Shown piece by piece: positions 14,703-27,294 of a stretch of 64,000 bases of DNA; position 1 is the stretch's first letter, and every line of letters begins with the position of its first letter. This DNA is from Archegozetes longisetosus. Its lineage: Eukaryota > Arthropoda > Arachnida > Sarcoptiformes > Trhypochthoniidae. Under the pieces are notes generated by a model. That model worked only from the letters and a program-made list of their open reading frames with translations, made no database searches and was not told the origin of the DNA. The translations under genes were made by a program, and so were the position numbers. The DNA is taken from contig JAEMBT020000003.1 of assembly GCA_018873245.2 (NCBI GenBank), forward strand, positions 7,707,843 through 7,771,842. Reading direction: 5' to 3'.

Positions 14703-17401
14703 CTAGCCATAGAAGAACATTGTTTTGATGATGAGTAAGCTTAATTGTTATAAAGTACTTGTTTGCAAACAATGTTTTATAGCGCTTTGAAACATTTCAA
14801 AATAATTTAAAGCATTTATTGAGCATTAGTTTTAAAAATTGTTAATTTGAACAAAATCTGGCATAAACTTTTCAAATTTGATAGGATATTTGTTAAATTA
14901 TCATATAAATTGATCACATTAAATGCTCTACCAAACACTATTTTGAAGTATTTTCTGTTTGAATTTTCGATAAAAAAGCATTTTTACACTTTTTCGACTA
15001 AAAATAGTCAAAAATAGATTCTCGAGTTTTCTCGAAATAAGGTGCAATGCACGCTTTGAGGGCTGAAGAAGTTTTAAACACCGCTAGATATTTTAGGCAA
15101 TTTTTAAATATTTTGAAACATGTTTTGTCAAGCCTAACACTGACATGACTCCTTAATGCCTAACCTCTAAAGAAACCATAAACTGGAGTATAATCAATAA
15201 TAGTTGAAAAAAGCAAACGGATTTAATTTCTTATTAACTTATGTTGAACTGATTCTAATACTATTCCCATCTGAATCGTTAAGCCTTTAAATATCTGCAT
15301 ACGAATCACAAAATAATGCATGAGTCACGCAAGAAATTCATGTGACAACAAATAAAGTTTTTTATAGCTGTGACAGCAATGAAACTAAGCAATAAATTAT
15401 TGTAATCAAAAATGAATCAAACTTCAAACACCTCTTCATTCCACGATTAATGCTAAACAGAAGTATATCATGTCATTTGTCAGTACAGGTATGTTTCACA
15501 AATAAGATTTTTGCTACATACAAAACACTCATATCCCGGATTTCGTTATCTAAAAAATTCTTGGTTTTCTAGCAGTTGTTTTTAGAAAAGGTAAAATAGT
15601 TTATGCAGAAAATCTCTCCAACTTGAACATGTAGTTAAGTGGTTTTTAGAGACCAATATCAATTAAGTAATGTTTTTCTGTGGCATTTTTATATTTTTTT
15701 AAAGGCACTTAAGTGTATGTTAAAGTTAGACAAGTTTTACTGTGCATAAACAGTCTTTAATAAACTAATTCCTTTGATATTTTGATTTAAAAATTTTGGA
15801 AAATTGCCCATTTTAAAAAAAGTTTTAAATGTACAATATTTCGGAGCACAATAATAACTTTGGTAGAAAATGCAGCCATTGAAAATTGAGCTTTCTTTGT
15901 GTGTATATGAATTAATCTCTTACATTTGTAATTCATATTGAGATTGTGGTCTCAAATTTGAGTGGTCTGCACTTCTGGAGTTTAATCTAACATAAACACT
16001 TGAAACTTTTGAATCAGAAATATTGCAATTTGAAAGCCATTTTGAATTTTACTAGTTTCTCGAAAGAAACCTTTAGCCTGGAACTGTTATAACAGAAAGA
16101 AATAACTTTGTATCTAAAGAAATTAACGCATATTATCTAATAGAAACCATAGTTATAATCGATTTGCAGAATATATCTTTCATAACTTAGCTTTCATGTC
16201 CTATTGACACAATTGATATCTTATTTTATTTAGTATATCAGCCAACCTAACCTTAAGGTCAAAGGAGTGCCCATTATTTAAACAATCTGTTTATTATCAA
16301 TAAAATCGCATGAATTTCTTTTCTACATTCAATAACCATATTGTCTGAAGAGATTTTCTCTAATATTGCCTTTTATCTGAAGAGTCATCTGAACAGAGAT
16401 AAGAGCTATTTCCGCGGTTCAGTCCAGAGGAAGTTATCTGACTTGCGAGGAAAAAGTAAATCTCTTAATAACTCAATCAAGAATTACGTGTAAACCTAAA
16501 TTGCATATTTTGAAACTGCCCTAAAAGTTGCTTAAAGTCAAACTTTCACTAAGACTTTCATGCATACTAGTATTGCCTCAGAAAATCCAGTTATGAGGCT
16601 TTGATGAAAAGGGAAACCCCTTTCCTAACAGTATGACTATAACAAAAAGCTGGCTGTTAAGTACGGTTTTACGATCTTATCTCATTGAAAGTTAAATAAC
16701 TGTTATTTTCAGTCACATGAAAACCAGTCTATTGGTTGCAAAGCTAAATACCTGTTACTATAAGACTATTCATTTCGTCCAATCAATTGGTAGTAATATG
16801 CTCTTATAATAGTATTGCATAACATGTTCATAAAATATGTTCATAAAACTGAATTTAAGTCTTATTTATATTAATTTCAATTAAATTCATACGAATGGAC
16901 GAAGTCATCATCTGCTTCAACGCAGAGATATTTATGTAAAGCCACTTGAACTGATTGTGTTTTGCTCCTTAGAAGTAGAGTGAATTTGCTATATCTATTA
17001 ATTTGATTGATTGAAATTGCAATTGAGAAAGTTTACTCTTGTTGTGATTGCTGAAATAACAAAGACGTAATTGATGTTGAAAAACAGCTGCGAATATAAA
17101 CATCAGAGTTAGAAATAACACAAAAGAGAGTAACGAAAAAAATGTTAAGTAAAACGAGAAATAAGACAGGATTTAATGCTTAACATATTTTTGAGCAAAA
17201 CGTATTTTTAAAAATTAATTTTATTTAGTCCTAATTTGAATTTATTTTTGATAATATTTTTAAACATGACTTGCCATAATGAAAATGCATTTTTATTAAT
17301 TAATTAAACAATTGCAAAAGTGGTGAAAAGCATTAAAACCTTGAATTCAGTTTTGATGGAGTACTCGAACGTTGTGATCAATTGATTTAATTGATTCAAT
17401 C
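14703..17401. other. AT-rich intergenic region
   Basis: About 2.7 kb before the first TBCEL exon. No open frame with a recognisable domain, RNA gene or structured repeat was found. The right end presumably includes the TBCEL promoter, but no motif is convincing. Confidence 0.55.
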
Positions 17402-20400
17402 ATGTCTTTCTGCTCTTTTGTCGATGTATTACTGCAAAGATATACTGACTATCAGTTTGAGTCTTGTCCCTGTCAGGTCTTTGTGGTTGGAGGTGTCAGT
17501 CCTGGACAATCAGGTATCAAATGCATTCCATTTTGTATTTATTTATGTACTTCATTACTTGTTTATTGTTTTTCGTATCAATATTGATCTCAATTGTTTC
17601 TCAATTGCGTTCAAATTATTTACATTTTTATTTGCATTTTTTTAATTGATGTTTTCTGAGTACTTCTACAAATCTGTTGATTACGACCAGGCTCTGAACG
17701 ACTTGTAGATTGTTTTGTTTGAATTGATAATAAAAGTCACTTTTCTGTGCTATTCATTTGTATGTGCATTGATTGATTGGTCCAAAGTAGTCCTCAATTC
17801 ATAGATAATGGCATTGATTAGTTTCGCTTTCCTTACCCTTCACTCAAACTTATTGCCGTTTCGTTTTCTTATGTTTTACGTAGAAATTTAAGTTCAATTT
17901 TTCCATATCTCGTCTTCAGTTTAAGCTCTAAACCGTTTTATTTGTGTTGTTATCTGACTTGCTTTTGTTTGAAGTCATGTGAACTAATAATATGTAGACA
18001 GTGGTCTTATCATTGCCTGCGTTCATATTTGTTTTCTGCAATCTGACGGTTTGCTACGATTTAGTCAAGTATCAGTTTGGTATACTCTTAGATTAAAATA
18101 CAATTTTGTTCAATTATAAACAAAAGCATGAGTCAGAAAGCTTTCGATCATTTAGAACGAATTGATGCAATATTTGTAGTAGATTCAAAAGTGAAATATT
18201 CTATTATAAACTGATACAACACTAATTATTTATTTGAAATTACCTAATTTCTATAAACAACTCACACTACGAGTGCGAGTGTTAACGGAACGATATGGTT
18301 TTCGTTTCCTAACAATAAAACAATATCTATAGCCAAATGAGGTTATGTTTAGATTAAATCATTCATTCAATAAATCTGTATTTGAAGCTATAATCATGTG
18401 ATCATTTTGCTCAAGAGTGTCATTTTCACTTATTTCTTACTCAAACTATAATTATGCTGACATTCAAACAAAAGTTTAAACAAATATTAAAAGATTATCT
18501 CAATAATATTTGGCAAGTTTATTGAATTGCATTGAGATAAAACTTATAAAGTTTGACTAAACATTTCAATAACCTTTTGACAGAGCCGAACGTGTTTTTT
18601 ACAAACATGCATGATTTAGTATTTCCTCATTTTATTTCTGTTCATTTCACTAAACGTCTATAATTCATGGTCAATACCTGTCATTTTACTTGGTTGTCAT
18701 AATTAATTTGAATTGTTTCTCATTAAAATATTCCGAACTTATGACTGGTATTTCTAGGTTAAACAATATTCCACGACAGTATGTCATCCTTTTATTTGTT
18801 TTCAGACTTAAGTGTTTTAATTAAGAAATTTAAAACTAAACTTAAATTGACGAAAGAGCCATCAAAGTGCCAAGTCTTGAAAGCTAATTCTACTTCAGTT
18901 TCAGTTTAGGCCTTCACATATAAATTTAAATATGAATAGCTGCTTGATTTGATCATATGGTTCTGTCTATTTTTACTGTTTTAAATAACTAAATATTAAA
19001 TTAATTCATAAATTCAAACAATCTTGTGTATAATATTTTGAAGCACCAAACCTAGATATAAGGTTAGGTTTTAATCAAAATTTGATTGAAGTCATTTAAT
19101 TAGGTTTTATTAAGTTATACCAACAATATGTAATTTGAATCAATGAGTTTGGGCCCTCAACACTTAAATAACATAAACGAAGCTAAAGTTCAGTCATTAA
19201 TAATTGATTTTTGTGGTTATTTTATAGGCAATCATCTAATCCTTCCGCCAGCCCTATCATTGAACAGATGTAGAGTGAAAAATGCGGGATCAGAGATGAA
19301 GATTCGTGAACTGTGTAGAAATGTAGAAGAATTGGATTTAGCATCAAATAATATAATAGATATAAACGAAGTTTACAAAATTGCACGATCAATGCCTAAC
19401 TTGCGTTTCATCAACTTAAGCGAAAACGATTTATCGAAGTGTAAAATTGAAAGCTTAGAGAAACATAGATTGGAAAATATAAAAAGTCTTGTACTTAACA
19501 ATACAAGAATTCCGTGGCACGCATTACATACTTTGCTTGACTCAATGCCATGTATTGATGACTTGCATCTTAGTCTTAATAATTATTCATCCGTAGAGCT
19601 CAACACTAAACAAAAATATCCTAACGTTAGATACCTGTACATAAGTGGTAATCCAGAGTTGCATGATTGGCAAGACATCAAGAACTTGATGCGAAATTTT
19701 CCTTGTCTGGAAGGACTAACAATGGCTGATTGCAACATATCAACCATACCTGAAGACGCCATAAGTCATTTGTCTAATTTGCAAAGTCTTAACATAACGA
19801 ACTGGCCAATCACTAAATGGGAATGTCTCGAACGACTCAATCGAATGCCAAATCTAGTTAAACTTCGCTGTCAAGGACTACGTATACTCAATCATATTGA
19901 TGGAGCTGAATGTAGGCGACATCATCTGATTGCAAGATTGCCCAATATACAACGTCTTAATGGCAGTGATATCAGCAAAGATGAACGAGTCTTTGCTGAA
20001 AAAGCCTTTCTCAGGTGGTATGTCATTAATGAAACTGAAGAAAAACCTCAGAGGTTAGCATACCTTACCTGAAATGAGTTGAATATGTTCCGGAAAATTT
20101 CACTGGTTCTAAATTTGAATATTTCTGCCCTTTCGAGTAGGTTTTATGCCTTACAGTCCGTTCACGGGCGTGTTGACCCTTGGCTGAGGTCGATCTCTCT
20201 CCGCCAAAATACGCCGACGTTAAAGTTGTCTATAATGATAATCTTAATGAAGTCACAAATAATGAGAATGAAGAACAAAAGACTAAACTATTGAAGATTG
20301 ATTTGAATAAATCTGTCAAAGACTTTAAATCGCAACTGGGGTTCGTATTTATATTGATATCGATATATTTTTTCGATTGATTATTTTAACTGATTTTCAA

Positions 20401-20590
20401 ATTGAATGCTATTATTTATTGCAGCTCGATTTTTGGCGTCTCCCCATCTCAAATGAGAGTTTATTACGTCGACCACGAAATGTCTGAGATATTAGGAGTT
20501 ATGCATCTAGAAGAACTTAGATTTAATCAGAAAAAGTTATATACCTATAATGTTCAGGATGGCGACGAATTTTTAATCGATCACAAATAG
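17402..20590 (+). CDS. TBCEL: Tubulin-specific chaperone E-like (TBCEL), one apparent frameshift
   Basis: TBCEL-like protein with leucine-rich repeats and a C-terminal ubiquitin-like domain. Family members destabilise tubulin in the cytoplasm. Exons: 17402-17513, 19228-20053, 20141-20340 and 20425-20590. Exon 1 starts MSFCSFVDVLLQRYTDYQFE, resembling the short N-terminal helix of vertebrate TBCEL. It joins in phase to GNHLILPPALSLNRC. Exon 2 carries LRR units such as ELDLASNNI and LRFINLSEND, and ends in an LRR cap with RLPNIQRLNGS. Exons 3-4 give LAEVDLSPPKYADVKV and the ubiquitin-like tail ending DGDEFLIDHK. Between VDP and LAEVDL one base appears to be missing (about 20179), so the frame is broken there. 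Restoring one base would give about 434 residues, the expected size. This may be an assembly error or a true lesion. The 1.7-kb first intron is unusual for this gene. Confidence 0.87.
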
Positions 20591-22074
20591 ATCTATATAT
20601 TATTCATTGTTTTATCGATATTTCGTCGCATCAACTATTAGTATATAGAATTTATATAAATGTGTGTTATATATAGTATATCAAATGTAAAATTGATAGT
20701 ATTTTGATTTAATTTTATTCTTATTAAGTTAATTCTAAGTCCTACTCTTTATTTCACTTTTCGTTATGTTCTGCAGGAAAAATTCTTTTCTCAGTGTAAG
20801 GCAGTGGTCGGTGTCAATCACTTTAGAGAACTTATCCTTTCTGATTGTTGTAGATCACGCTGATTCGAGAGCAGAGGACAATCACACTTAACATAAATGT
20901 CACATTAGATGTCGAACAGAGCCTGACAAATACGGGTTGTGTTCTTTAAACTCATATAAAAGTAAAACTCAATATAAAAGTATAACAAATTATAAACGTA
21001 TTTGTTAGGTTCTTTTCTGCATCTGATGTGATGCACACACTCTCATTAATGAAAAATTATTTGCCTTATATATGGACTTACGAAACATCTTATAGTGAGT
21101 TAAACTAAGGGTCATATCAAGCGATTTGCAACAATGAGGGAAAAATTAAATGAAGCTAATGTTTAAACTGAAAACATCTTAGCTTTTGAACCATAGAACC
21201 ATATTTTTATTTTGAATGCATGAAAGTTTGCACCTTTGATAATATGAAAAATCCTAATGATTTTGAACAAAAACTTATGAATAATGCGTCGAATATTTTT
21301 CCAAGCGTAAGAGTTGTCGAGACCCGACTTGCCTAACTGATTTGAACTGAGATCATTACTCTTATTTTTTCAATCTTCGTTAACTTAATTTTATTTGTGA
21401 AGCAAGAGCTAGATCTTTATTAATCTTAACTATGAAAAAATCTGTACTATATTCGAAGATAGCCTTTGCTTTGTATTCATCTATTTAAGCTCTTGAAAGA
21501 ATAACAAATATATATATATAATATAAATATAGATCAGATTATATTTCGAAAGTTCATAATTTTTTGCCAATTTTAACTTTTACCGGTTATTCAAATGATG
21601 TATTTTTTATATAACTGTATTTAGAGTGCAATTTAAAAGATAATACTAATCGATATAAATAAAGTACCAATTTCTGAATCCAAATAATTTTTAATATACG
21701 ATATTTGATATTCTGATCAATTGAGTTAATTTCGTTTTAATTTAACAAAAGTTAAAAATCGGATTTAAATAGTAAATCACTAGTAGTAAATACTGTTGTA
21801 GCTTAAAATTTAGTATAAAAATAGGCTAATGTTTGCCAATTTAGCGTTCTCTAGATACGAATCAAATCTAGTGATTTTAAAAGCAATAAATGATCGGTTA
21901 CAACATTCCTTAAGTCTAATACGAGATTCAAGTTAAACTTGGGGAAAAACTGAAGTGAATGCTAATTTTAATACTGAAACAGTAAAAAGTCAAAAATGAA
22001 TAAAGAATTGAATCCTTTTCAAATATTATAACTGATGGAATGTATACTTGGAATTGAATGTATATAATAAAAAG
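20591..22074. other. Intergenic region between convergent TBCEL and Su(var)3-9
   Basis: The two genes face each other, so both 3' untranslated regions should lie here. No clear additional gene is seen. An AT dinucleotide run lies near 21508-21520. Confidence 0.6.
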
Positions 22075-23724
22075 CTATGAATATAGAAATTGGCGACAAT
22101 TCTTGGCCCCACATTGGCATTCAATTTTTGTAAATGGAACTTTACGCTGCCTTTCTTGTAACAAATTTTTACTTTGATTAATTAGACGACTGTTTTCTTC
22201 GCATTCACTTTTATCCGTTTGCTTCATGGTTTCTCCTACTTCTTTAGATTTTTCATCAGTTGATGCTTCTATTTGTGCTCCGAACGGCGTAAATTCTGTA
22301 AAATTTGAGCTTTCCATATCACTATCACTATCGGACTCAGAACTTGAATCGTCATCATTGTGATTGTACAAGTCTATGAGTTCCATAGAATAGTCATAAG
22401 TAAGTTCTTCAAAGGCACGAATCGGCTTGATCGCAAAGAGAGCAATGATTGGAAGCAGTTTATTATAACTCTTGATCCACGCGAATAGGACTCGACAGTT
22501 AGGGTCACACGAATGATTGACGAAACGGGTTATATTTCCAAACCTACTCGCGTCCACTACATAAGTAAACTCAACATCACTCGAGTCCAAATGAGCACTC
22601 AAATCAAATAAGTAAGTAGTTGGTCTTTGTTCTGCCTCTATTAGGGATATTATCTCTCCAGTATATTGACTGATGAAAGAGCCTCTGGCTATGGGCTCGA
22701 GAGCTCTCACGCCCCAACCGCGAACTTTACTTTCAGTACGAAATATCTGCAGAAGACATTTTCGTCCCCTTTGAATCGCGCGATTGGAACAGTTTGGACT
22801 ACATTTGCAATTGTTATTACATTCGAATATAATAGTATTGAACCGCGAGGAAGAGAGAAGACCTTTATTGTTGTAAACCATTGGAAATCCGATGACAGCA
22901 GTGCAGCACTGGTGACGGCTTTTGTAGCAATCCTCGCACTCACAACTAACTAATGGTGTTTCGTCTTCTATCTTCAGATCTGACCCTATATTGACATCTA
23001 GTATATATCTAGTTATGTATTTGTCTAGTACTGGCACTTCCAAATCTATATCATTGACAATACTTATAGGGAGTCCTTCTTTTTCTTCTTCGATGATTTT
23101 ATTTTGTTCGGTTTGCCATCGTTTCAGATCATCCTTTAATGTCTTTCTTTTGTCAACAAATTCAAAGAAATTGGTTATTGAACCGAAATTTTTTAGAATA
23201 TGAAGAGCCTTGGTTACTTTTGCGGCGAGTTCTCTTGACTCAATTCTCTCACTGTTGTTTCTAGTCTTAAAATTTTTCTCTAAAAGTTTGTTATACTCAG
23301 ATCTAACCTTAAATTTGATTTCTTCAATAACTTTATTCGACGTCAACTCAGCCAAAGACAATTTTTTGGAAGACAATAATCTCAAGACGGCTAAATCTTG
23401 ATAGTTGACATCAATAATATCTTTAAGGTATTGAATGAATTTATCGTATTCTTGAAAGGAATACTTAGGAGGATGTCTTCCATTGATAGAATTGAAATGA
23501 AATTGACGCTTAAGCTGCACACAATCTGTGACCTGATACTCGAATTCCCAAGAGTTCTCAGATTCGTCGTAGCCCTCCCATTTCAATAAATACATTACGA
23601 GTCCGTTGTCGTGAAGGCCCCAATCGATGATCTCCTCGACCACGTACGACCCCTGAGTCTCCACGTGCTGATTCTCTTTTTTGCGCTTTCTCTTCGATTT
23701 GTTGTACTTCTTTCGTTTTGCCAT
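22075..23724 (-). CDS. Su(var)3-9: Histone H3K9 methyltransferase Su(var)3-9 / SUV39H
   Basis: Intronless 549-residue reading frame. The enzyme methylates histone H3 lysine 9 in heterochromatin, using S-adenosylmethionine. Order of domains: a basic N-tail (1-20), then a chromodomain (about 26-85, VVEEIIDWG...YLLKWEGYDESENSWE) that reads methylated H3K9. Next come a charged linker with coiled-coil potential (about 120-215) and a Cys-rich pre-SET region (about 260-318, CECEDC ... CNNNCKCSPNCSNR) that binds zinc. The SET domain (about 322-448) contains GWGV, NHSCDPN and ELTYDY. The post-SET CQCGAKNC is at 536-543. An acidic, Ser/Asp-rich stretch of about 85 residues (450-534) separates SET from post-SET; it is usually much shorter. 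In many insects this gene shares its first exons with eIF2-gamma. No such exons are seen here. Confidence 0.96.
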   Translation of the reverse strand: MAKRKKYNKSKRKRKKENQHVETQGSYVVEEIIDWGLHDNGLVMYLLKWEGYDESENSWEFEYQVTDCVQLKRQFHFNSINGRHPPKYSFQEYDKFIQYLKDIIDVNYQDLAVLRLLSSKKLSLAELTSNKVIEEIKFKVRSEYNKLLEKNFKTRNNSERIESRELAAKVTKALHILKNFGSITNFFEFVDKRKTLKDDLKRWQTEQNKIIEEEKEGLPISIVNDIDLEVPVLDKYITRYILDVNIGSDLKIEDETPLVSCECEDCYKSRHQCCTAVIGFPMVYNNKGLLSSSRFNTIIFECNNNCKCSPNCSNRAIQRGRKCLLQIFRTESKVRGWGVRALEPIARGSFISQYTGEIISLIEAEQRPTTYLFDLSAHLDSSDVEFTYVVDASRFGNITRFVNHSCDPNCRVLFAWIKSYNKLLPIIALFAIKPIRAFEELTYDYSMELIDLYNHNDDDSSSESDSDSDMESSNFTEFTPFGAQIEASTDEKSKEVGETMKQTDKSECEENSRLINQSKNLLQERQRKVPFTKIECQCGAKNCRQFLYS

Positions 23725-23988
23725 TACTTCACTCTATGTTCATAAATATGACTTACTATTATTAAGTTGTTTTTCACTTATTATTGTATACTCAATTCAT
23801 TTAAAATGACCAAAGTCTATAAATAATAGCAAATGGATTTTATATTTTTGACCAAATTTTTGTTGTTCCAATCAGTTTGACTTTTGAGTCATTTTTGAAA
23901 ACATTGCAAAGTTAAGTTCATTTACTTACATAATAGATGTCTCTCTAATCAAACCATAGATCGCTATTACATCTAATAAACATTGCTT

Positions 23989-24098
23989 TGCAAGCGACTC
24001 AAAACCGTAAAAACGTCAATTGAACGGCGACTGCGCTAAAGTTGCAGCCAAATTTAAAAATGACATAAGACTCAATCAAACTGTAATAAAAACTTTTT
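23989..24098 (-). promoter_or_regulatory. Putative upstream element of Su(var)3-9, shared with WDR61
   Basis: About 265 bp upstream of the Su(var)3-9 start. Read in gene orientation, it shares near-identical blocks with 30811-30898 upstream of WDR61: AAAAAGTTTTTATTACAGTT and the next three bases (TGA), TTTGGCTGCAAC, GCGCAGTCGCCGTTCA, and a looser GTT.TTAC.GTTTT.AGTCGCTT tail. The Su(var)3-9 copy has about 24 extra bases after the first block. The position and the same orientation relative to each gene suggest core promoter or 5' UTR sequence. The alternative is a repeat that inserted twice. Confidence 0.5.
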
Positions 24099-24487
24099 GT
24101 AGCAAAATAATTGTATTTATAAAAATAATTCATTTGATTATTAATTATTATATAATTAAAACGTCATTACAATCATGAGAAATATTGATTGTATGTAAGA
24201 TAAACTGTCGAGCACTTTATTTGTATGTCGTAGTCTTTCATTAAGAAATTGTTCGCAAATGAGACGCAAACAAATGTTTTTTTTCTATCAATTGTGATCC
24301 CGATACGACTATTAGGGAGCCTTAATAGCTTCAGTTAGCGTAGAGCAGCATGTATTTCATTCAATTATAAATATTTTAGAATTAAAACAATTTTAATATA
24401 TTATAAGGAGACGGTCACTTTTTATTGACTCTTTTTCGCAACTCGACCGACAAAAATTTGGCTCAGACTCGAATCGAGTCATGAAAG

Positions 24488-24917
24488 TAGAGATGAAACC
24501 TGAGGTATTTTTCATCTGCGACTCCACTTCATCTCCACACAACTAAACTTCACTGCCACTCCATTCCCGATAGTTACATAAATTTGAACCCCAATACCAC
24601 TCCACTCCATTGTAGTTAGAGTCCATCTTCAACTCCATTCTCCACTTAAAAAATGTGATCACATTTTGGTGCAATAACTGACACATATCAAGTGTAAATG
24701 TTTCGTTTGCTCATTGCTTCTGAAATATGAAGCTTATTTTTGATCGTAGAAACAGGGATATGATTAGTAATGCCAAACTTAAAGTTGAAATATCTGTCTA
24801 AAATTGCGAGGAAAATACATTTAATTTATCTCATGGAGTCAAGATTTTGACTTCAACTCCATAGCCTAAAACTCTATTGCCACTCCAACTCCAGTGGAAT
24901 CCACTCTTTCATCTCTA
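24488..24917. mobile_element. hAT-like MITE with ACTCCA-rich body
   Basis: A 430-bp element whose ends are TAGAGATGAAA and its inverted copy TTTCATCTCTA. Flanks catgaaag (24480-24487) and tatcaaag (24918-24925) match at 6 of 8 positions, which fits a worn 8-bp hAT duplication. Inside are repeated ACTCCA/CTCCACTTC motifs near both ends. There is no coding capacity. Confidence 0.65.
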
Positions 24918-24925
24918 TATCAAAG

Positions 24926-25805
24926 TACTAGTATGATTCAAGAAAAATACATTAAAACTCATTTATAAATGACAGACATTTAGGTATGTCACACCTTCAC
25001 CTGTTAAGTGAAAACTTGTCTATACGTGTAACAAATAATAATATTTAAAACTCTAATCGAGTTTTATATAAATAATTATCCTGCTAATTACAATATAGTT
25101 TTGAACATTGAAGACAACTACAAATACAGTCCGTTTTTTAAAAACTAGACTCAAATCCTTATAACAAGCTTTCTTTATTACTCATGAATCAGAACTTACT
25201 AATGAGTAAGTTTAAAACATAAAACGAAATTTGATCACTTAGTCATTGATTTTGAATTAAAAACACTTTTAGTCATAAAAATAATGTTCACGACAAAAGA
25301 ATTTTTATTTTGAAAACTCATTTATTAACTAAATGTTGTGATAAGATTAGAGCTGTATTTTTTTTGAAAAACTTGGTAAAACTGGGCCGACCAATGCAAC
25401 TATTCTTAGAATTGAATCAAATTTAATTTTACATATCTAAACTACTTTGTAGGATTAAAGTTCTGAAATATTCTTTGTAAGATTATAGTTCATTATTAAA
25501 GGTTTATTTTGAAACATTCAAATTTCAGTGAATGAGTGAGCGAATTCATTTTTGACTCATATTTCCAAAAGCAATAAAGTGTTAACTGTAAACTCTGAGT
25601 TTAGTTTTAAAAAAACGGACAGTAGAAAATATGACACAAAATATGATTATTCTTAACTCTTAATAGTTTTTTAAAAATAGCTTAATAATTAATGACTTAT
25701 TTAATTATATTCTTGAGGATGACTATCTTTTGAATGATAGTTGTAATACCACTCTTTTCTTGGCCTTGAAAAATTATTCTAATAGGTATATGGGATCATC
25801 CATTA
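24926..25805. other. AT-rich spacer between transposons
   Basis: No gene or repeat structure could be supported in this interval. Confidence 0.5.
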
Positions 25806-27294
25806 GGCTTTACTATAGTTTACGCCACCTAACGGATTTGTTTGAAAATTGATATTTAGGGGTTTTAAGGTACGAGGAATCCATATTTGAAGGTCCCAAG
25901 AATCAGAAATTAATAGTTACCTAGATATAAAAATCCACTTATTTTTTAACTTGCGACCTTGGTATCCACTCCTCCGCGCGCTTCGCGCCCTCTGTCTAAA
26001 CTATTGTTTTAATCAAATATAGTTACATAGAATACCATTGCCCGTTAGTTATTTTGAATCCAGTGGATACCATGTGGAGGTGGGGTTGAATTTTTATCCA
26101 CCTTGACCAGTTTTGATAACAGGGGTAGTCTTGCCTACCCGGAAGCTCTGATCAGTTTTGATAACCAGGGTGATCTCGCCTACCCGGTGCCAAAAGGCTC
26201 AGAAGGCACAATATGCATTAATGGGGCACGTAAAAAGCTTTGAGCAATTTTACCATCTCTGCAAATAAATCGGCTACACGATGCTTAGCATCGCGTCGCC
26301 AAAGATATTCACAAAGATGTTCGCCCAATCGCTCTTTGGGGATCCCACCTCTGCATATGCGCTTCTTCATCGCACGCCAAGAAGCCTCAAATTTTTGGGT
26401 ATTCGCCCAGGTCTTAGGGTCGACGTAGTGGCTCCTGTGACTCACCGACAAGTGCTGGAAGCCTTTAGCCTCTAACTCATTATAGGCTTTCCAGCCGTCC
26501 GTCATAATCGTCGTTCCTGTCTCAACATTTCGCTGAATTAACGGCAACAATGTTTCGGCATTTTGACGATTATTAGGACACACCTCAATCCTAAAATCAT
26601 TGGTGTAGACATCTATCATGCCCAACACCCAAGTACCCTGGACGAGGCGCCCCGGTTGTATTTTCGGCGGCCGATGAGGGTTTCATCAATCTCGACCACC
26701 GACATGTCGCCACCAATCTTCCCTTCATTGAGCCGTGACTCAACCCAATCAATGCAGGCTTCCCGGAAGGTCTCATACCATTTGGCTACAGTACTGGGTG
26801 ATATTTGACTGTCGCCAATGGAGGCCTCAAGAATTGCATCGTCATAAGATATGCCATTCGCGAAACAATATATGAGAAGTGTCACCTGCCCAAAAGGCAG
26901 ATGCGACTTCTCAAATATTGTTTTGGTCCTAACTGAGACCTCCTTTCGGCATTTAGGGCGTCTCCAGCGCTTGTTTGAAATAGTGCCATCTCGTTTGTCG
27001 AAAAGCGCCATTTGTTTTCGGCACTTTTGACATTCAAGTGTTTCGGACAAGGGTCCTACGCGTTGACACCATTCAATACAAGCGGATGGAGTGTCCACAC
27101 CGCATTCTCTCATCAAACGTAAGAAATTAAATTTTCTTTCCATTGATAAGCAATAGTAGATTAAAGAATCGATATCTTTTAAACTATAAATTTTCGATCT
27201 TTGGGGCCTTCAAATATGAATTTTTCGTACCTCAAAACCCCTAAATATCAATTTTCAAAAAAATCCGTTAGGTGGCGTAAACTATAGTAAAGCC
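25806..27294 (-). mobile_element. Merlin-superfamily DNA transposon
   Basis: A 1,489-bp element with terminal inverted repeats of roughly 90-110 bp. Both ends read GGCTTTACTATAGTTTACGC when oriented inward, followed by CACCTAACGGATTT and TTGAAAATTGATATTTAGGG. The TIRs agree at nearly every base over the first 70 bp, which points to a recent arrival. The interior encodes a transposase of the ISXO2/IS1016 type (separate entry). No convincing target duplication is visible at 25797-25805 versus 27295-27303. Near 26108-26184 a 35-bp motif (gatcagttttgataaccagg and following) is repeated twice. Confidence 0.88.
26218..27143 (-). pseudogene. Merlin (ISXO2-like) transposase, single frameshift
   Basis: Cut-and-paste transposase of the element that contains it. 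The 5' part (27143 to about 26650) has a zinc-ribbon-like Cys pair (CQKCRKQ), a second Cys pair further on, and the first catalytic block VEIDETLIGRRKYNRG. The 3' part (about 26650 to 26218) has LGMIDVYTND, the second block TDGWKAYNELEAKGFQH, and the acidic third block FEASWRAMKKRICRGG near the C-terminus. The DDE-type residues all appear present. One base is missing near 26650 between NRG and the expected continuation, so the frame breaks once. Family length is normal (about 300 residues). Confidence 0.9.
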
